Shown one piece after another: positions 44,631 through 53,147 of a stretch of DNA of 64,000 nucleotides. The notes under the pieces are model-generated. The model was given only the letters and a program-made list of their open reading frames with translations, did no database searches and was not told the origin of the DNA. The stretch's first letter is position 1. Each line of letters opens with the position of its first letter. The position numbers were made by a program, and so were the translations under genes. Source of the stretch: DASUPK01 sp963724665 (GTDB taxonomy: Bacteria > Actinomycetota > Thermoleophilia > Solirubrobacterales > 70-9); NCBI GenBank assembly GCA_963724665.1, contig CAVRVH010000007.1, positions 248,001-312,000 on the forward strand, read 5' to 3'.

Positions 44631-45776
44631 GTGAAGCGTGTGCTGATACTCGGATCGACCGGCTCGATCGGCACCCAGGCGCTCGAGGTGATCGGGGCCG
44701 CCGATGGCCTCCAGGTGGCTGGGCTGTCCGCCGACTCGAGCTGGGAGCGAGTCCTCGCCCAGGCGCGCGACCATGGCGTGCCGGCCGTGGCGCTCGCCGA
44801 CGCCGACTCGGCCGAGCAAGCTTCGGCGGCGTGGGGGGGACAGGTGCTCGCCGGCGAGGACGGCATCCGGGAGCTCATTCTCAGCTCAAAGCCCGACCTG
44901 GTCCTGAACGCGGTGGTCGGCGCGGCCGGGCTCGGCCCGACGATCGTCGCCCTCACCGAGGGAATCGATCTCGCGCTTGCCAACAAGGAGAGCCTCGTGA
45001 TCGGAGGCGAGCTGGTCATGGCGCTGGCCGAGGCCACCGACGCCCGCATTCTCCCGGTCGACTCCGAGCACTCCGCGCTCTACCAGCTGATCCACGCGGA
45101 ACCGCCGGGCACCGTGGATCGCCTGGTCCTGACGGCGTCGGGCGGGCCCTTCCGCGGCCGGACGGACCTCTCAGGGGTGACCGCCGAGGAGGCCCTCGCT
45201 CATCCGACCTGGGAGATGGGTGGCCGGATCACGATCGACTCCGCCACCCTGATGAACAAGGGCTTCGAGATGATCGAGGCGCACCACCTCTTCGGCGTCC
45301 CGTACGAGCGAATCGACGTCGTCGTCCATCCGCAGTCGATCATCCACTCGCTGATCCATCTCAACGACGGGGCCTCGCTGGCGCACCTCGGCTATCCCGA
45401 CATGAAGGTGCCGATCTCCTACGCGCTCCAGTTCCCTGAGCGAGCGGACGTGGACGTGCAGACGCTCGATCTGCCGAGCATCGGCCAGCTCACCTTCGAG
45501 CCGCCCGACACCGATACGTTCGCCTGCCTGCGCCTGGCGCGTCAGGCGGGTGAGGCGGGGGGGACGGCGCCCTGCGTGCTGAACGCGGCGGATGAGGTAG
45601 CCGTCGAGGCCTTCCTCGCTCACCGCATCCCGTTCACCGGCATCCCTGAGGTCATTGAGAGAACGTTGAAGGCGGTCCCGACCGGGCCCGTTCGCCACTT
45701 CGAGGATCTATTCGATGTCGACGAGGCAGCGCGCCAGCATGCCCGCGGGCTGATCGAGGGCCTGGCCGTCGCGTGA
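44631..45776 (+). CDS. dxr: 1-deoxy-D-xylulose 5-phosphate reductoisomerase
   Basis: MEP-pathway enzyme forming 2-C-methylerythritol 4-phosphate with NADPH. 381 residues. NADPH site ILGSTGSIGTQALEV; active-site regions LANKESLVIGGE, PVDSEHSALYQ, TASGGPFRGR, HPTWEMGGRITIDSATLMNK and VVHPQSIIHSLI. GTG start with TACACT at 44617-44622, 8 bases upstream (leaderless pattern). GTGA overlap with the following protease gene. Works in the same pathway as ispG at 53148. Confidence 0.97.
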   Translation: MKRVLILGSTGSIGTQALEVIGAADGLQVAGLSADSSWERVLAQARDHGVPAVALADADSAEQASAAWGGQVLAGEDGIRELILSSKPDLVLNAVVGAAGLGPTIVALTEGIDLALANKESLVIGGELVMALAEATDARILPVDSEHSALYQLIHAEPPGTVDRLVLTASGGPFRGRTDLSGVTAEEALAHPTWEMGGRITIDSATLMNKGFEMIEAHHLFGVPYERIDVVVHPQSIIHSLIHLNDGASLAHLGYPDMKVPISYALQFPERADVDVQTLDLPSIGQLTFEPPDTDTFACLRLARQAGEAGGTAPCVLNAADEVAVEAFLAHRIPFTGIPEVIERTLKAVPTGPVRHFEDLFDVDEAARQHARGLIEGLAVA

Positions 45777-47104
45777 GCGTCCTCGCCTCGATCTCCTCCG
45801 TCGTCCATGACGCGGTCCCGTGGCTGCTCGTGCTGGCCGGCTTCTGCGTGCTGATCATCCTGCACGAGTTCGGGCACTTCATCGCGGCCAAGAGGACCGG
45901 CATGCGGGTGGAGCGATTCTTTCTCTTCTTCCCGCCCAAGCTCTTCAGCGTCAGGCGGGGCGAGACCGAATACGGGATCGGGATGATCCCCGCAGGGGGC
46001 TTCGTGAAGATCACCGGGATGAACCCGGAGGAGCTGGAGGCCGCGGAGGAAACTCAAGCCGGCGCTCCGGTTGAGCGTCCGGAGCTGGCCGCCGCGATGG
46101 ATGCGGGCCGCGATACCCCGGAGGGGCTCCTGGAGCGAATCGAGTCCTCCGGACAGAGTTCGAGCGACCTCGAGGGACTACCGCCGGACGTGCTCGAGCG
46201 CGCGTATTACAACCAACCCGTCTGGAAGCGGATCGTGGTGATTGGCGCGGGTCCGGCGATGAACGTCCTGATCGCGTTCCTCGTCCTCTTCTTCCTCGCC
46301 CTGGGCCTGCAGCGAGCAACCACTCTCGAGATCGGCTCGATCGAGAATGACAAGCCGGCGCAGGGCGTGCTGAAGCCCGGCGATCAGATCCTCTCCGTGG
46401 ATGGCGTGCGCCCGACGCAGGGCGGTTCGAGGCCCAGCGAACAGAACCTCAGTGATCGCGCCGACGCGATCGCCAAGCAGGTCAACACGCACACCTGCGC
46501 CGGAGCGCCGGTCGACGGCTGCCAGGCCACAACTCCCGCAGTCTTCGTCGTCAAGCGGGACGGCAAGCCGGTCACGGTGAAGCTGACCCCGTTCTACGAC
46601 GCCAACGCACCCGCCCTCAAGGAGGGCGATCCGAACGGCCGTTACCGGGTCGGGTTCGGCTTTGGGGAGGGTGGGTTCGTTCCGGAGAACCTCTCGGTCC
46701 CCGCGGCGGCCGGCCGCTCAGTGAGCTTCATGTGGGAGGTGACCACCAAGACCGTCTCCACCTTCGCCCGCATCTTCGAACCAGCGCAGCGCAAGCAGCT
46801 CTCAGGCGTCGTCGGCGTCAGCGATGTCGCTCATCAGACGATCCAATTCGGCGCTCGGGAGGCGCTCACGCTGTTGGCGGTGATCAGCCTGTCGCTGGCG
46901 ATCATCAACCTCTTCCCATTCCTGCCGCTCGATGGCGGTCACATCTTCTGGAGCCTGGTCGAGAAGGTCAGAGGGCGCCGCGTGCCGTTCAGCGTCATCG
47001 AGCGCGCCAGTGCCGTCGGGTTTCTGCTCATCCTGATGCTCTTCGTGATCGGCCTGACCAATGACATCGGGCGCCTATCCGGATCGGGGTTCCACGTCCG
47101 CTAG
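45773..47104 (+). CDS. rseP: Site-2 protease, M50 family (RseP-like RIP metalloprotease)
   Basis: Intramembrane zinc protease, 443 residues. HEFGH at residues 31-35 in the first membrane helix, GMIPAGGFVKITGM after it, a PDZ domain in the middle (IENDKPAQGVLKPGDQILSV), and the third zinc ligand in FLPLDGGHIFW near the C-terminus. Members cleave anti-sigma factors and remnant signal peptides; the local substrate is unknown. A large insertion of about 60 residues (ELEAAEETQAGAP ... LEGLPPDVLE) separates the first helix region from the next. Starts inside the dxr stop (GTGA). Confidence 0.95.
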   Translation: MSVLASISSVVHDAVPWLLVLAGFCVLIILHEFGHFIAAKRTGMRVERFFLFFPPKLFSVRRGETEYGIGMIPAGGFVKITGMNPEELEAAEETQAGAPVERPELAAAMDAGRDTPEGLLERIESSGQSSSDLEGLPPDVLERAYYNQPVWKRIVVIGAGPAMNVLIAFLVLFFLALGLQRATTLEIGSIENDKPAQGVLKPGDQILSVDGVRPTQGGSRPSEQNLSDRADAIAKQVNTHTCAGAPVDGCQATTPAVFVVKRDGKPVTVKLTPFYDANAPALKEGDPNGRYRVGFGFGEGGFVPENLSVPAAAGRSVSFMWEVTTKTVSTFARIFEPAQRKQLSGVVGVSDVAHQTIQFGAREALTLLAVISLSLAIINLFPFLPLDGGHIFWSLVEKVRGRRVPFSVIERASAVGFLLILMLFVIGLTNDIGRLSGSGFHVR

Positions 47105-47156
47105 CCCCCGCTGGTGTAGCGTTTTCCAGCAGTTCTTCCTAGGAGAGGAGAGGGCG

Positions 47157-48971
47157 GTGGAGGTAACGACTTCAGAGCGGTCTGCGAGCGGGGGCGAACC
47201 GCCCAAGCTTCCTGCCGAGAACCTTGTCAAGGCTTTCTACGGAGTGGTCGACCGTCTCGGCGACGACCTCGCGATTCGCGACGAGGCGCGGGACAAGGAG
47301 CTGAGCTGGAATGAGCTCCGCGACGTCGTGCACAGGATCGCCGGCGGGCTCGCGAAGCTCGGCGTGAAGAAGGGCGACACGGTCGCGATCATGCTGGGGA
47401 ACCGCTGGGAGTTCATCCCGACTGACCTCGCGGCTGTCTCCCTGGGTGCGATCCCGTTCTCGGTCTACCAGACCTACGCTCCGGGTCAGATCCAGTACCT
47501 GCTCCAGGACGCCGAGAGCAAGCTGGTGATCACCGAGCAGGCCTACCTCGACAAGGTCAACGAGGCGCGGAGGGAGCTGCCGAACCTCGAGCACGTGATC
47601 GTCGTGGACGACGACGGCGGGGACCACACTCTCGACGAGCTGATGGAGATGGATCCGGAGTTCGATCCGGCCGAGTCGGTCGAGCAGATCGGACCGGACG
47701 ACCTGCTCACGCTCATCTACACCTCCGGGACCACGGGCCCGCCGAAGGGCGTCCAGCTCACCCACCGCAACCTGCTCTTCGCCATTGCAACCGCGGACGA
47801 GCTGATCGATCTCCCCGAGCGGGGCGCCAAGGTGATCTCCTGGCTGCCCGCCGCGCACGTGGCCGAGCGGAACGCTCACTACTACCTGCCGGTGACCAAG
47901 GGCGTCTCCGTCACCGTCTGCGCGGATCCCCGCCGGATCGCCGAGTTCCTCCCGAAGGTGAGGCCAACCTGGTTCTTCGCGGTCCCTCGTATCTTCGAGA
48001 AGCTCAAGGCCGGGCTGGAGGCGATGCTCGCCGGGCTGCCCGACGAGCAGCGCGAGCCCGCTGAGAAGGGTCTCGAGGCTGCGCTCCAGAAGGTCCGGCT
48101 CGAGCAGGCCGGCGAGGAGGTGCCCGCCGAGATCGCCGAGGCCGCCGCGCAGGCCGACGAGCAGATGTTCTCCCACCTGCGCAAGCAGCTCGGGCTGGAC
48201 GAAGCGCTTGCCGTCAATGCCGGTGCGGCGCCCACCCCGCTGGAGGTGCTGGAGTTCTTCCACGCGATCGGGATCCCGATCGGCGAGCTCTGGGGCATGT
48301 CGGAGACCTGCGGTCTCGGGACCATCAACCCACCGGATCGGATCAAGCTCGGCACCGTGGGGCCGCCGACGCCCGGCGTGGAGATCCGCCTGGACGACGA
48401 CGGCGAGGTGCTGATCAAGGCCGACTGCGTCATGCCGGGCTATCGCAACCTGCCCGAGAAGAACGACGAGGCCTTCAACGAGGACGGGTGGCTGCGAACC
48501 GGCGACATCGGGCAGATCGATGAGGACGGCTATCTCAAGATCGTCGACCGAAAGAAGGAGCTGATCATCAACGCCGCCGGCAAGAACATGTCGCCGGCGA
48601 ACATCGAGTCCCACCTGAAGACCGCGAGCCCGCTGATCGGACAGGCGGCGGCGATCGGCGACAGACGGCCATTCAACACAGCGCTGATCGTGCTCGACCC
48701 GGACTTCGCTCCCGTCTGGGCGTCCCAGAACGGGCTCGACGACAAGTCGCTGCAGGAGCTGGCGGCCGAGGAGAAGACCCGCGACGCGGTCCAGGCTGCC
48801 GTCGACGAGGCGAACGAGAAGATGGCTCGCGTGGAGCAGATCAAGAAGTTCACGATCCTCCCCGAGCAGTGGGAGCCGGGAGGCGATGAGCTCACCCCGA
48901 CGATGAAGCTGAAGCGCAGGCCGATCGACGAGAAGTACGCCGAGGAGATCGAGGCGCTCTACTCCAAGTGA
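47157..48971 (+). CDS. Long-chain acyl-CoA synthetase (AMP-forming)
   Basis: 604 residues from GTG 47157, chosen because AGGAGAGGAGAGG lies directly upstream; a longer frame from 47061 would overlap rseP. AMP-binding motifs: IYTSGTTGPPKGVQLTHRN (P-loop), GMSETCGLGTIN, GWLRTGDIGQIDEDGYLKIV and DRKKELIINAAGKNMSP. The length and a helical insert (about residues 310-360) match FadD15-type long-chain acyl-CoA ligases that activate fatty acids. It interrupts the rseP-ispG order. Overlaps the deacetylase gene (GTGA). Confidence 0.93.
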   Translation: MEVTTSERSASGGEPPKLPAENLVKAFYGVVDRLGDDLAIRDEARDKELSWNELRDVVHRIAGGLAKLGVKKGDTVAIMLGNRWEFIPTDLAAVSLGAIPFSVYQTYAPGQIQYLLQDAESKLVITEQAYLDKVNEARRELPNLEHVIVVDDDGGDHTLDELMEMDPEFDPAESVEQIGPDDLLTLIYTSGTTGPPKGVQLTHRNLLFAIATADELIDLPERGAKVISWLPAAHVAERNAHYYLPVTKGVSVTVCADPRRIAEFLPKVRPTWFFAVPRIFEKLKAGLEAMLAGLPDEQREPAEKGLEAALQKVRLEQAGEEVPAEIAEAAAQADEQMFSHLRKQLGLDEALAVNAGAAPTPLEVLEFFHAIGIPIGELWGMSETCGLGTINPPDRIKLGTVGPPTPGVEIRLDDDGEVLIKADCVMPGYRNLPEKNDEAFNEDGWLRTGDIGQIDEDGYLKIVDRKKELIINAAGKNMSPANIESHLKTASPLIGQAAAIGDRRPFNTALIVLDPDFAPVWASQNGLDDKSLQELAAEEKTRDAVQAAVDEANEKMARVEQIKKFTILPEQWEPGGDELTPTMKLKRRPIDEKYAEEIEALYSK

Positions 48972-49901
48972 GCTCCCCTGACCGGCGCAGGGAGGCGGCG
49001 CGCCGGCGTGCGATACGGCGGCGCCGGGTGGCGCTGGGAGTGGTCGCAGTCATCGCGCTCGCTGTGGGTGTGGCCGTCGGCGCCGGCCATGACTCGGGCG
49101 GCGGCGGAAGCAGGACTTCGGCATCCAAGGCGAAGGCGGCCAAGTCCGGCGGGGGAGGGGGACCGAAGCTCAGCCCGGGCGGACTGGGGCCGCCGCCTGA
49201 CACCGGGAACGCTCGTCCAGAGCCAGGCGCCGGTCCCGGTGCTCATGTACCACGTGATCGTCGCCCCGCCCTCGAGCGCGCAGCTGCCGGACCTCTACGT
49301 CGACCCGAAGACCTTCAACCAGCAGATGGAGATGCTCAAGAAGCAGGGCTACACCGGCGTCAGCCTCAACCAGGTCTACGACGCCTGGTTCAAGGGCGGC
49401 AAGCTCCCCAAGAAGCCGGTGGTGCTCTCCTTTGACGACGGCTATCGCAGCCAGTACGTCTACGCCCGGCCGGAGCTCCGCAAGCTCGGCTGGCCGGGCG
49501 TACTCAACCTGATCGCGGGCAGGATCGACCAGCCGGACGCCGAGCTCAACCCGGCGATGGTCGAGCAGATGATCAAGGACGGCTGGGAGCTCGACTCACA
49601 CACGATCCACCACGTCGACGTCTCCCAGGCGAGCGGCGCTCAGCTCGCCAGCGAGGTGGCCGGGTCGCGCAAGATTCTCCAGCAGCGCTTCCACCAGCCG
49701 GTCAACTTCTTCTGCTACCCGTCCGGCCGCTACGACGACCAGGCGATCCAGGCGGTCCGCGATGCCGGCTACCTGGGTGCCACGACGACGAACGAGGGCC
49801 TCGCCTCGAAGAGCGAGATGTACACCCTGAAGCGAATCCGGGTGGACGGCTCGGACGGCGTCAGCGGCCTGGAGCAGAAGCTCCGGCAGGCGGGCGCCTA
49901 G
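48968..49901 (+). CDS. Polysaccharide deacetylase, apparently frameshifted
   Basis: The first frame, from GTG 48968, encodes a basic start (SSPDRRREAARRRAIRRRR), a membrane helix (VALGVVAVIALAVGVAVGA) and a Gly/Ser/Lys linker. A second frame carries the whole NodB domain to 49901: VPVLMYHVIV, SFDDGYRSQ (metal Asp pair), SHTIHHVDVS (metal His pair), NFFCYPSGRYDD. The frames must join near 49150-49200. The likely slip is at GGGGGAGGGGG (49151-49161). Whether this is a sequence error, a phase-variable tract or a mutation cannot be told here. The catalytic domain is otherwise intact. The family removes acetyl or formyl groups from surface glycans. Confidence 0.75.
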
Positions 49902-50674
49902 CTACTTCCGCTTCTTGCACTTCTTGGCGGCGACTGCGCCCTTCTTCGCCTTCTTGCACTTCTTCTTCTTCGGGCTCGGATTGGCCGGCGCGGGCGCGGG
50001 GTAGCCGGTGGGTCCGCTGCCCGCGCACGGCGTCTCGGTCGGGGCCACCGAGTTGCTGCGCGGGTTCGGGGTGACCGCATGGAAGTCGGCCGCGCTGTTG
50101 TTGGTGTCGTCGCCTGCCTCGAGCATCGTCGGGCAGCCCGGCGGCGATCGAGCGGCGGAGGGCCATCCCGGAGGTCAACGCCGGCGCCGGCGATCCCGGG
50201 TTGGCCGGCTCCCATAGGCGGTGATCAGGCTCGTGTTCGCACTGAAATTGCCCCAGGAGACGCAGTCGTTGTAGCCCAGCTCGCTGAGGTAGCAGACCGC
50301 TCCGCCGGCCTTGATCTGATCGAGGTTCAGGTCGACGTTGAAGTCCTTGCTTCCGCCGCCGACCCCAGAGTCGCCGAACAGGACCGTGTCCTGGGTGTTG
50401 CCATTGGCGACGTTCGTGAAGGGCGTGGACGGCGGATAGAGCGTTGAGCTTGAGCAGTCGCTGTTGCAGCGGAGCAGGTGGGCCCCTCCGCTGAGGAAGT
50501 TCTGGAGGCCAAAGTACGCCTGGATCTCGACGTAGCTGCCGTCCGCCCGTCGGTCCCCGGCGAGATCTCGCGGATCTTCTGGAGATGGAAGGTCGCGCTC
50601 GCGCTCGATGCCATCACCGCAGTCCCGAGTGACGCCAGAGCGAAGAGCAGGAGGAATCTGCGCCTCAGGCTCAT
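49902..50674 (-). pseudogene. KKCKK-tail secreted protein, copy 1 (frameshifted)
   Basis: Starts at ATG 50674 with a signal peptide (MSLRRRFLLLFALASLGTAV, then MASSASATFHLQKIREIS). The frame breaks near 50555 (continuing in another frame as DGSYVEIQAYFGLQNFLSGG), again near 50215 (ITAYGS to PANPGSPAPALTSG) and again near 50140 (RRSIAAG to CPTMLEAGDDTNNSAADF). The tail has two KKCKK motifs (KKKKCKK; AAKKCKKRK). In domain order it matches the intact neighbour at 50671. The beta-rich body with DYVELQ and DCVSWG resembles lamin-tail-like domains; that is a tentative reading. Confidence 0.65.
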
Positions 50675-51417
50675 CGGTGCTTCTTGCACTTCTTGTGCTT
50701 GGCGGAGTAGGCGCTCGGCGGCTTCTTCTTGTGCTTCTTGCACTTCTTCTTCGCCTTGGCGGTCGTGCACGCGTGGTCGACGGGCGACATCGAGTTGTTC
50801 CGCGGGCTCGGGGCGGTGAGGGTGAAGTCGGCGCTGGACGGCCCGGTGTCGTCAGCGGGGCTTTCGAGCAAAGTCGGGCAGCCGCGATCGATTCGGCGAG
50901 TCAGCGCCATCGTGCCGGCGATCCCTCCAGGGAAGTTGTTAGTGCCCCCGGCGGAGGCAGGATCGGGGAAGCCGCCCTGAGGAGTGAACCCTCCCCAGGC
51001 GACGCAGTCGGGCGGGGCGCTATCCGGGTAGCAGACGGCACCGTTCATCGCGAAATCGCTGACCTCGAGGCCAGGGACGACGACGTCCGGCGTCACGCCG
51101 AAGGCGCCCGCCACGCCGGTGTCGCCGATCAGGATGTTCGACTGGTCAGCGCCGTTCGGGACATTCATCAGCGGATGGGCGTTCGCCAGTAACCCGACGG
51201 CGTTGTAGACCTGGACCGGGTGGCCGCCCGTGAAGTTCTCGCCCGTCGAGCGCATCTGGAGCTCGATGTAGTCGTTCGCGGAATTGCCCCCGCCTGCATA
51301 GACCTGGCTGATGTTCATCAGGTGGAAGCTGGCGCTGGCGCTGGCTGCGGCGACCAGCAGCGCCACCATGGCGACCGCAAACAGAGCGACGGACGTGGTC
51401 GTCCTTCTCCTCACCAC
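50671..51417 (-). CDS. KKCKK-tail secreted protein, copy 2 (intact)
   Basis: 248 residues. Signal peptide (TTTSVALFAVAMVALLVAAA then SASASFHLM), a body with NDYIELQMRSTGENFTGGHP, NILIGDTGVAGAF, AVCYPDSAPPDCVAWGGFTP, TMALTRRIDRGCPTLLESPA and SSADFTLTAPSPRNNSMSP, then a Lys-rich tail with two KKCKK motifs separated by PPSAYSA. Cys residues in the body probably pair. The lamin-tail-domain-like fold is inferred from the ...DYIELQ... pattern and the repeated paralogues. It is the only intact one of three tandem copies; its stop overlaps the start of copy 1. Confidence 0.75.
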   Translation of the reverse strand: MVRRRTTTSVALFAVAMVALLVAAASASASFHLMNISQVYAGGGNSANDYIELQMRSTGENFTGGHPVQVYNAVGLLANAHPLMNVPNGADQSNILIGDTGVAGAFGVTPDVVVPGLEVSDFAMNGAVCYPDSAPPDCVAWGGFTPQGGFPDPASAGGTNNFPGGIAGTMALTRRIDRGCPTLLESPADDTGPSSADFTLTAPSPRNNSMSPVDHACTTAKAKKKCKKHKKKPPSAYSAKHKKCKKHR

Positions 51418-51462
51418 TCTTACCTACGGGCGAAGTGCCGAAAGGGATTTAGCGCGCTACGG

Positions 51463-52225
51463 CTAGTGGTGCTTCTTCTTCTTGCACTTCTTCTTCTTCG
51501 CCGAGTAGGCGGGCGGTGCTTCTTCTTTCTTCTTGCACTTCTTCTTGGTCGGCGTCGTGGACGTCGTGGTCGGGCACGGCGTCTCAGTGGGGGTCGCGGC
51601 GTTGTTCCGCGGGTTCCCGGTGCCGACCGTGAAGTCCGCCGCGCTGTTGTTCGTGTCGTCGGCGGCATCGAGCGCCGTCGCGCAGCCCCGCGAGATCGTC
51701 CGGATCAGGGTCTTGCCGGTCAAGTCACCGCCGGCAGAGACCGGGGGTCCCAAACGCCGGCGGCGGCGTTGGGGGGAACATCGTGCGGTGCCGGATGGTC
51801 GTAGGCCACGCAGTCCAGGGCCGGCGCGGTCCCGAGCGGACTCTGCGAGTAGCAGACTGTTCCGCCCGTGTTGCAGGGTCGAGGTTGGCATCCACCACGT
51901 CAGCTCCGGGCGTCGAGGCGTCGTGCGCGATCAGAATCGTGGCCTGGTTTGCCCCGTTGGCGACGTTGGCCGGGATCAGCGCCGATTTGAAGCAGGCCGT
52001 CCCACCGCCGTCGTAGGTATTGATGTACTTGCCGCCGACCAGGTTCTGCCCCGCCGCGTAGGCCTGAAGCTCGACGTAGTCGCCCGTAGCGCCACGCCCT
52101 CGTGGACCTCGCGGATCATGTTCTCGTGAAAGGTGGCGCTGGCGCTCGAGGCAATGCCCAGTGCGGCGCCAATGGTGAGCGCCGAAGCCAGCGACGATTC
52201 GAGTCAGGCGGCGGTTCATTCTCAT
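51463..52225 (-). pseudogene. KKCKK-tail secreted protein, copy 3 (frameshifted)
   Basis: ATG at 52225 (MRMNRRLTRIV). The signal continues in another frame (ALTIGAALGIASSASATFHE then NMIREVHEG), the body in a third (GDYVELQAYAAGQNLVGGKY; NQATILIAHDASTPGADVVD), then TGGTVCYSQSPLGTAPALDC in a shifted frame, and finally LIRTISRGCATALDAADDTN and the KKCKK tail. At least four frame changes are needed. The tail KKKCKKKEEAPPAYSAKKKK is still in register with that of copy 2. A decaying paralogue, or a badly sequenced one. Confidence 0.65.
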
Positions 52226-52295
52226 TCCCTCCGTAGTCCCTCCGTGGACAAGGCGATCCTCTCAGATCTCCACGGCACCGCAACCGACGTTTGGC

Positions 52296-53054
52296 CTATT
52301 TCGTCCCGATCACGATCGGGACCACAAGCCCCGGGGCGCCGGTGGTCCCGACGGCGACCTTCTGCTTCAGCACCTTGCCGCGGAACTTCTTCTTGTGGGT
52401 GTCCTTCTTCTTCACCTTGACGCCGCAGTCCGCGTTCGTGAGGGCGGTCTTGGCATTGACCTTCTTCTGCTTGTGGACGTTCGGCACGTTGCAGAACTTG
52501 ACCGACGCCTGGATCAGCAGTTCGTGCCCTGGGATGTCTGTGACGGTCCCCGATGACCCGGGATCGGCGAACACGTTGGCATATCCCACCACGTCAGAGT
52601 TGATGTTGTCGGGCCAGGAGGGGAGCCCGTGGCCAGCGTTGACCGCGACGCCGATCGCGTCACCCTGATTGATCGGCAGCGAGACCGGGTTGATCAGGAC
52701 GCTGTCCGTGGCTCCAACCACGGTGACAGCCGGACTTGTGCCCGCACCGACGTAGCCGGCGCCGGAGGGCTTGAGAATGCGCAGGTTGTAGACCGCACCC
52801 GTGTCGCTCGTCCGCACGGCCCATTGAGTGACGACGCCGTTCGCGGGCGAGGCGAGCGGCTGGGGCGTATTCCCACCCGCCTGAGAGCGGTAGACGCCGA
52901 TGCAGGCCGTGCAAAGCTCACCGTTTGGCGCCGCTGAGTGGCCGAGCGTGCTTCCGATCTTCACCGTGTCGGCCGATGCGGCGGCCGGCAGCAGGGCGGC
53001 GGCCGACAGGGCAAGGACGGCGGCGAAAGCATTTCGATGGACGCGACGCGACAT
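52296..53054 (-). CDS. Secreted protein with a Lys-rich C-terminal tail
   Basis: 252 residues from ATG 53054, preceded by a good Shine-Dalgarno (GGAGG). Signal peptide (NAFAAVLALSAAALLPAAAS, cleavage after ASA). The mature part starts DTVKIGSTLGHSAAPNGELC and contains beta-sandwich-like segments (NGVVTQWAVRTSDTGAVYNL; SVLINPVSLPINQGDAIGVA). The tail is rich in Lys (KVKKKDTHKKKFRGKVLKQK) and then hydrophobic. It shares its N-terminal domain plan with the protein at 54453 (TVxIGSxLxxS ... GTVTTWRL ... LPIQRGDLIGID). Function unknown; probably cell-surface. Confidence 0.78.
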   Translation of the reverse strand: MSRRVHRNAFAAVLALSAAALLPAAASADTVKIGSTLGHSAAPNGELCTACIGVYRSQAGGNTPQPLASPANGVVTQWAVRTSDTGAVYNLRILKPSGAGYVGAGTSPAVTVVGATDSVLINPVSLPINQGDAIGVAVNAGHGLPSWPDNINSDVVGYANVFADPGSSGTVTDIPGHELLIQASVKFCNVPNVHKQKKVNAKTALTNADCGVKVKKKDTHKKKFRGKVLKQKVAVGTTGAPGLVVPIVIGTK

Positions 53055-53147
53055 GTTGTCCCTCCTTGTATCTCCTCCTGGCGGGCGCATCATCTCACGT
53101 TTACAGCGGCTCAACCCGCGAAAACAGCCCATGGCTACCCTGTGCTC

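Noticed and set aside
43136..45049. 637-codon minus frame from the cyclase gene through the secreted-protein gene into dxr
   Set aside because: Only the first 264 codons from ATG 43930 are the real cyclase. The extension overlaps a well-supported exported protein and dxr.
47172..48614. 480-codon minus frame opposite the acyl-CoA synthetase
   Set aside because: Antisense to a clear enzyme; no motifs and typical shadow composition.
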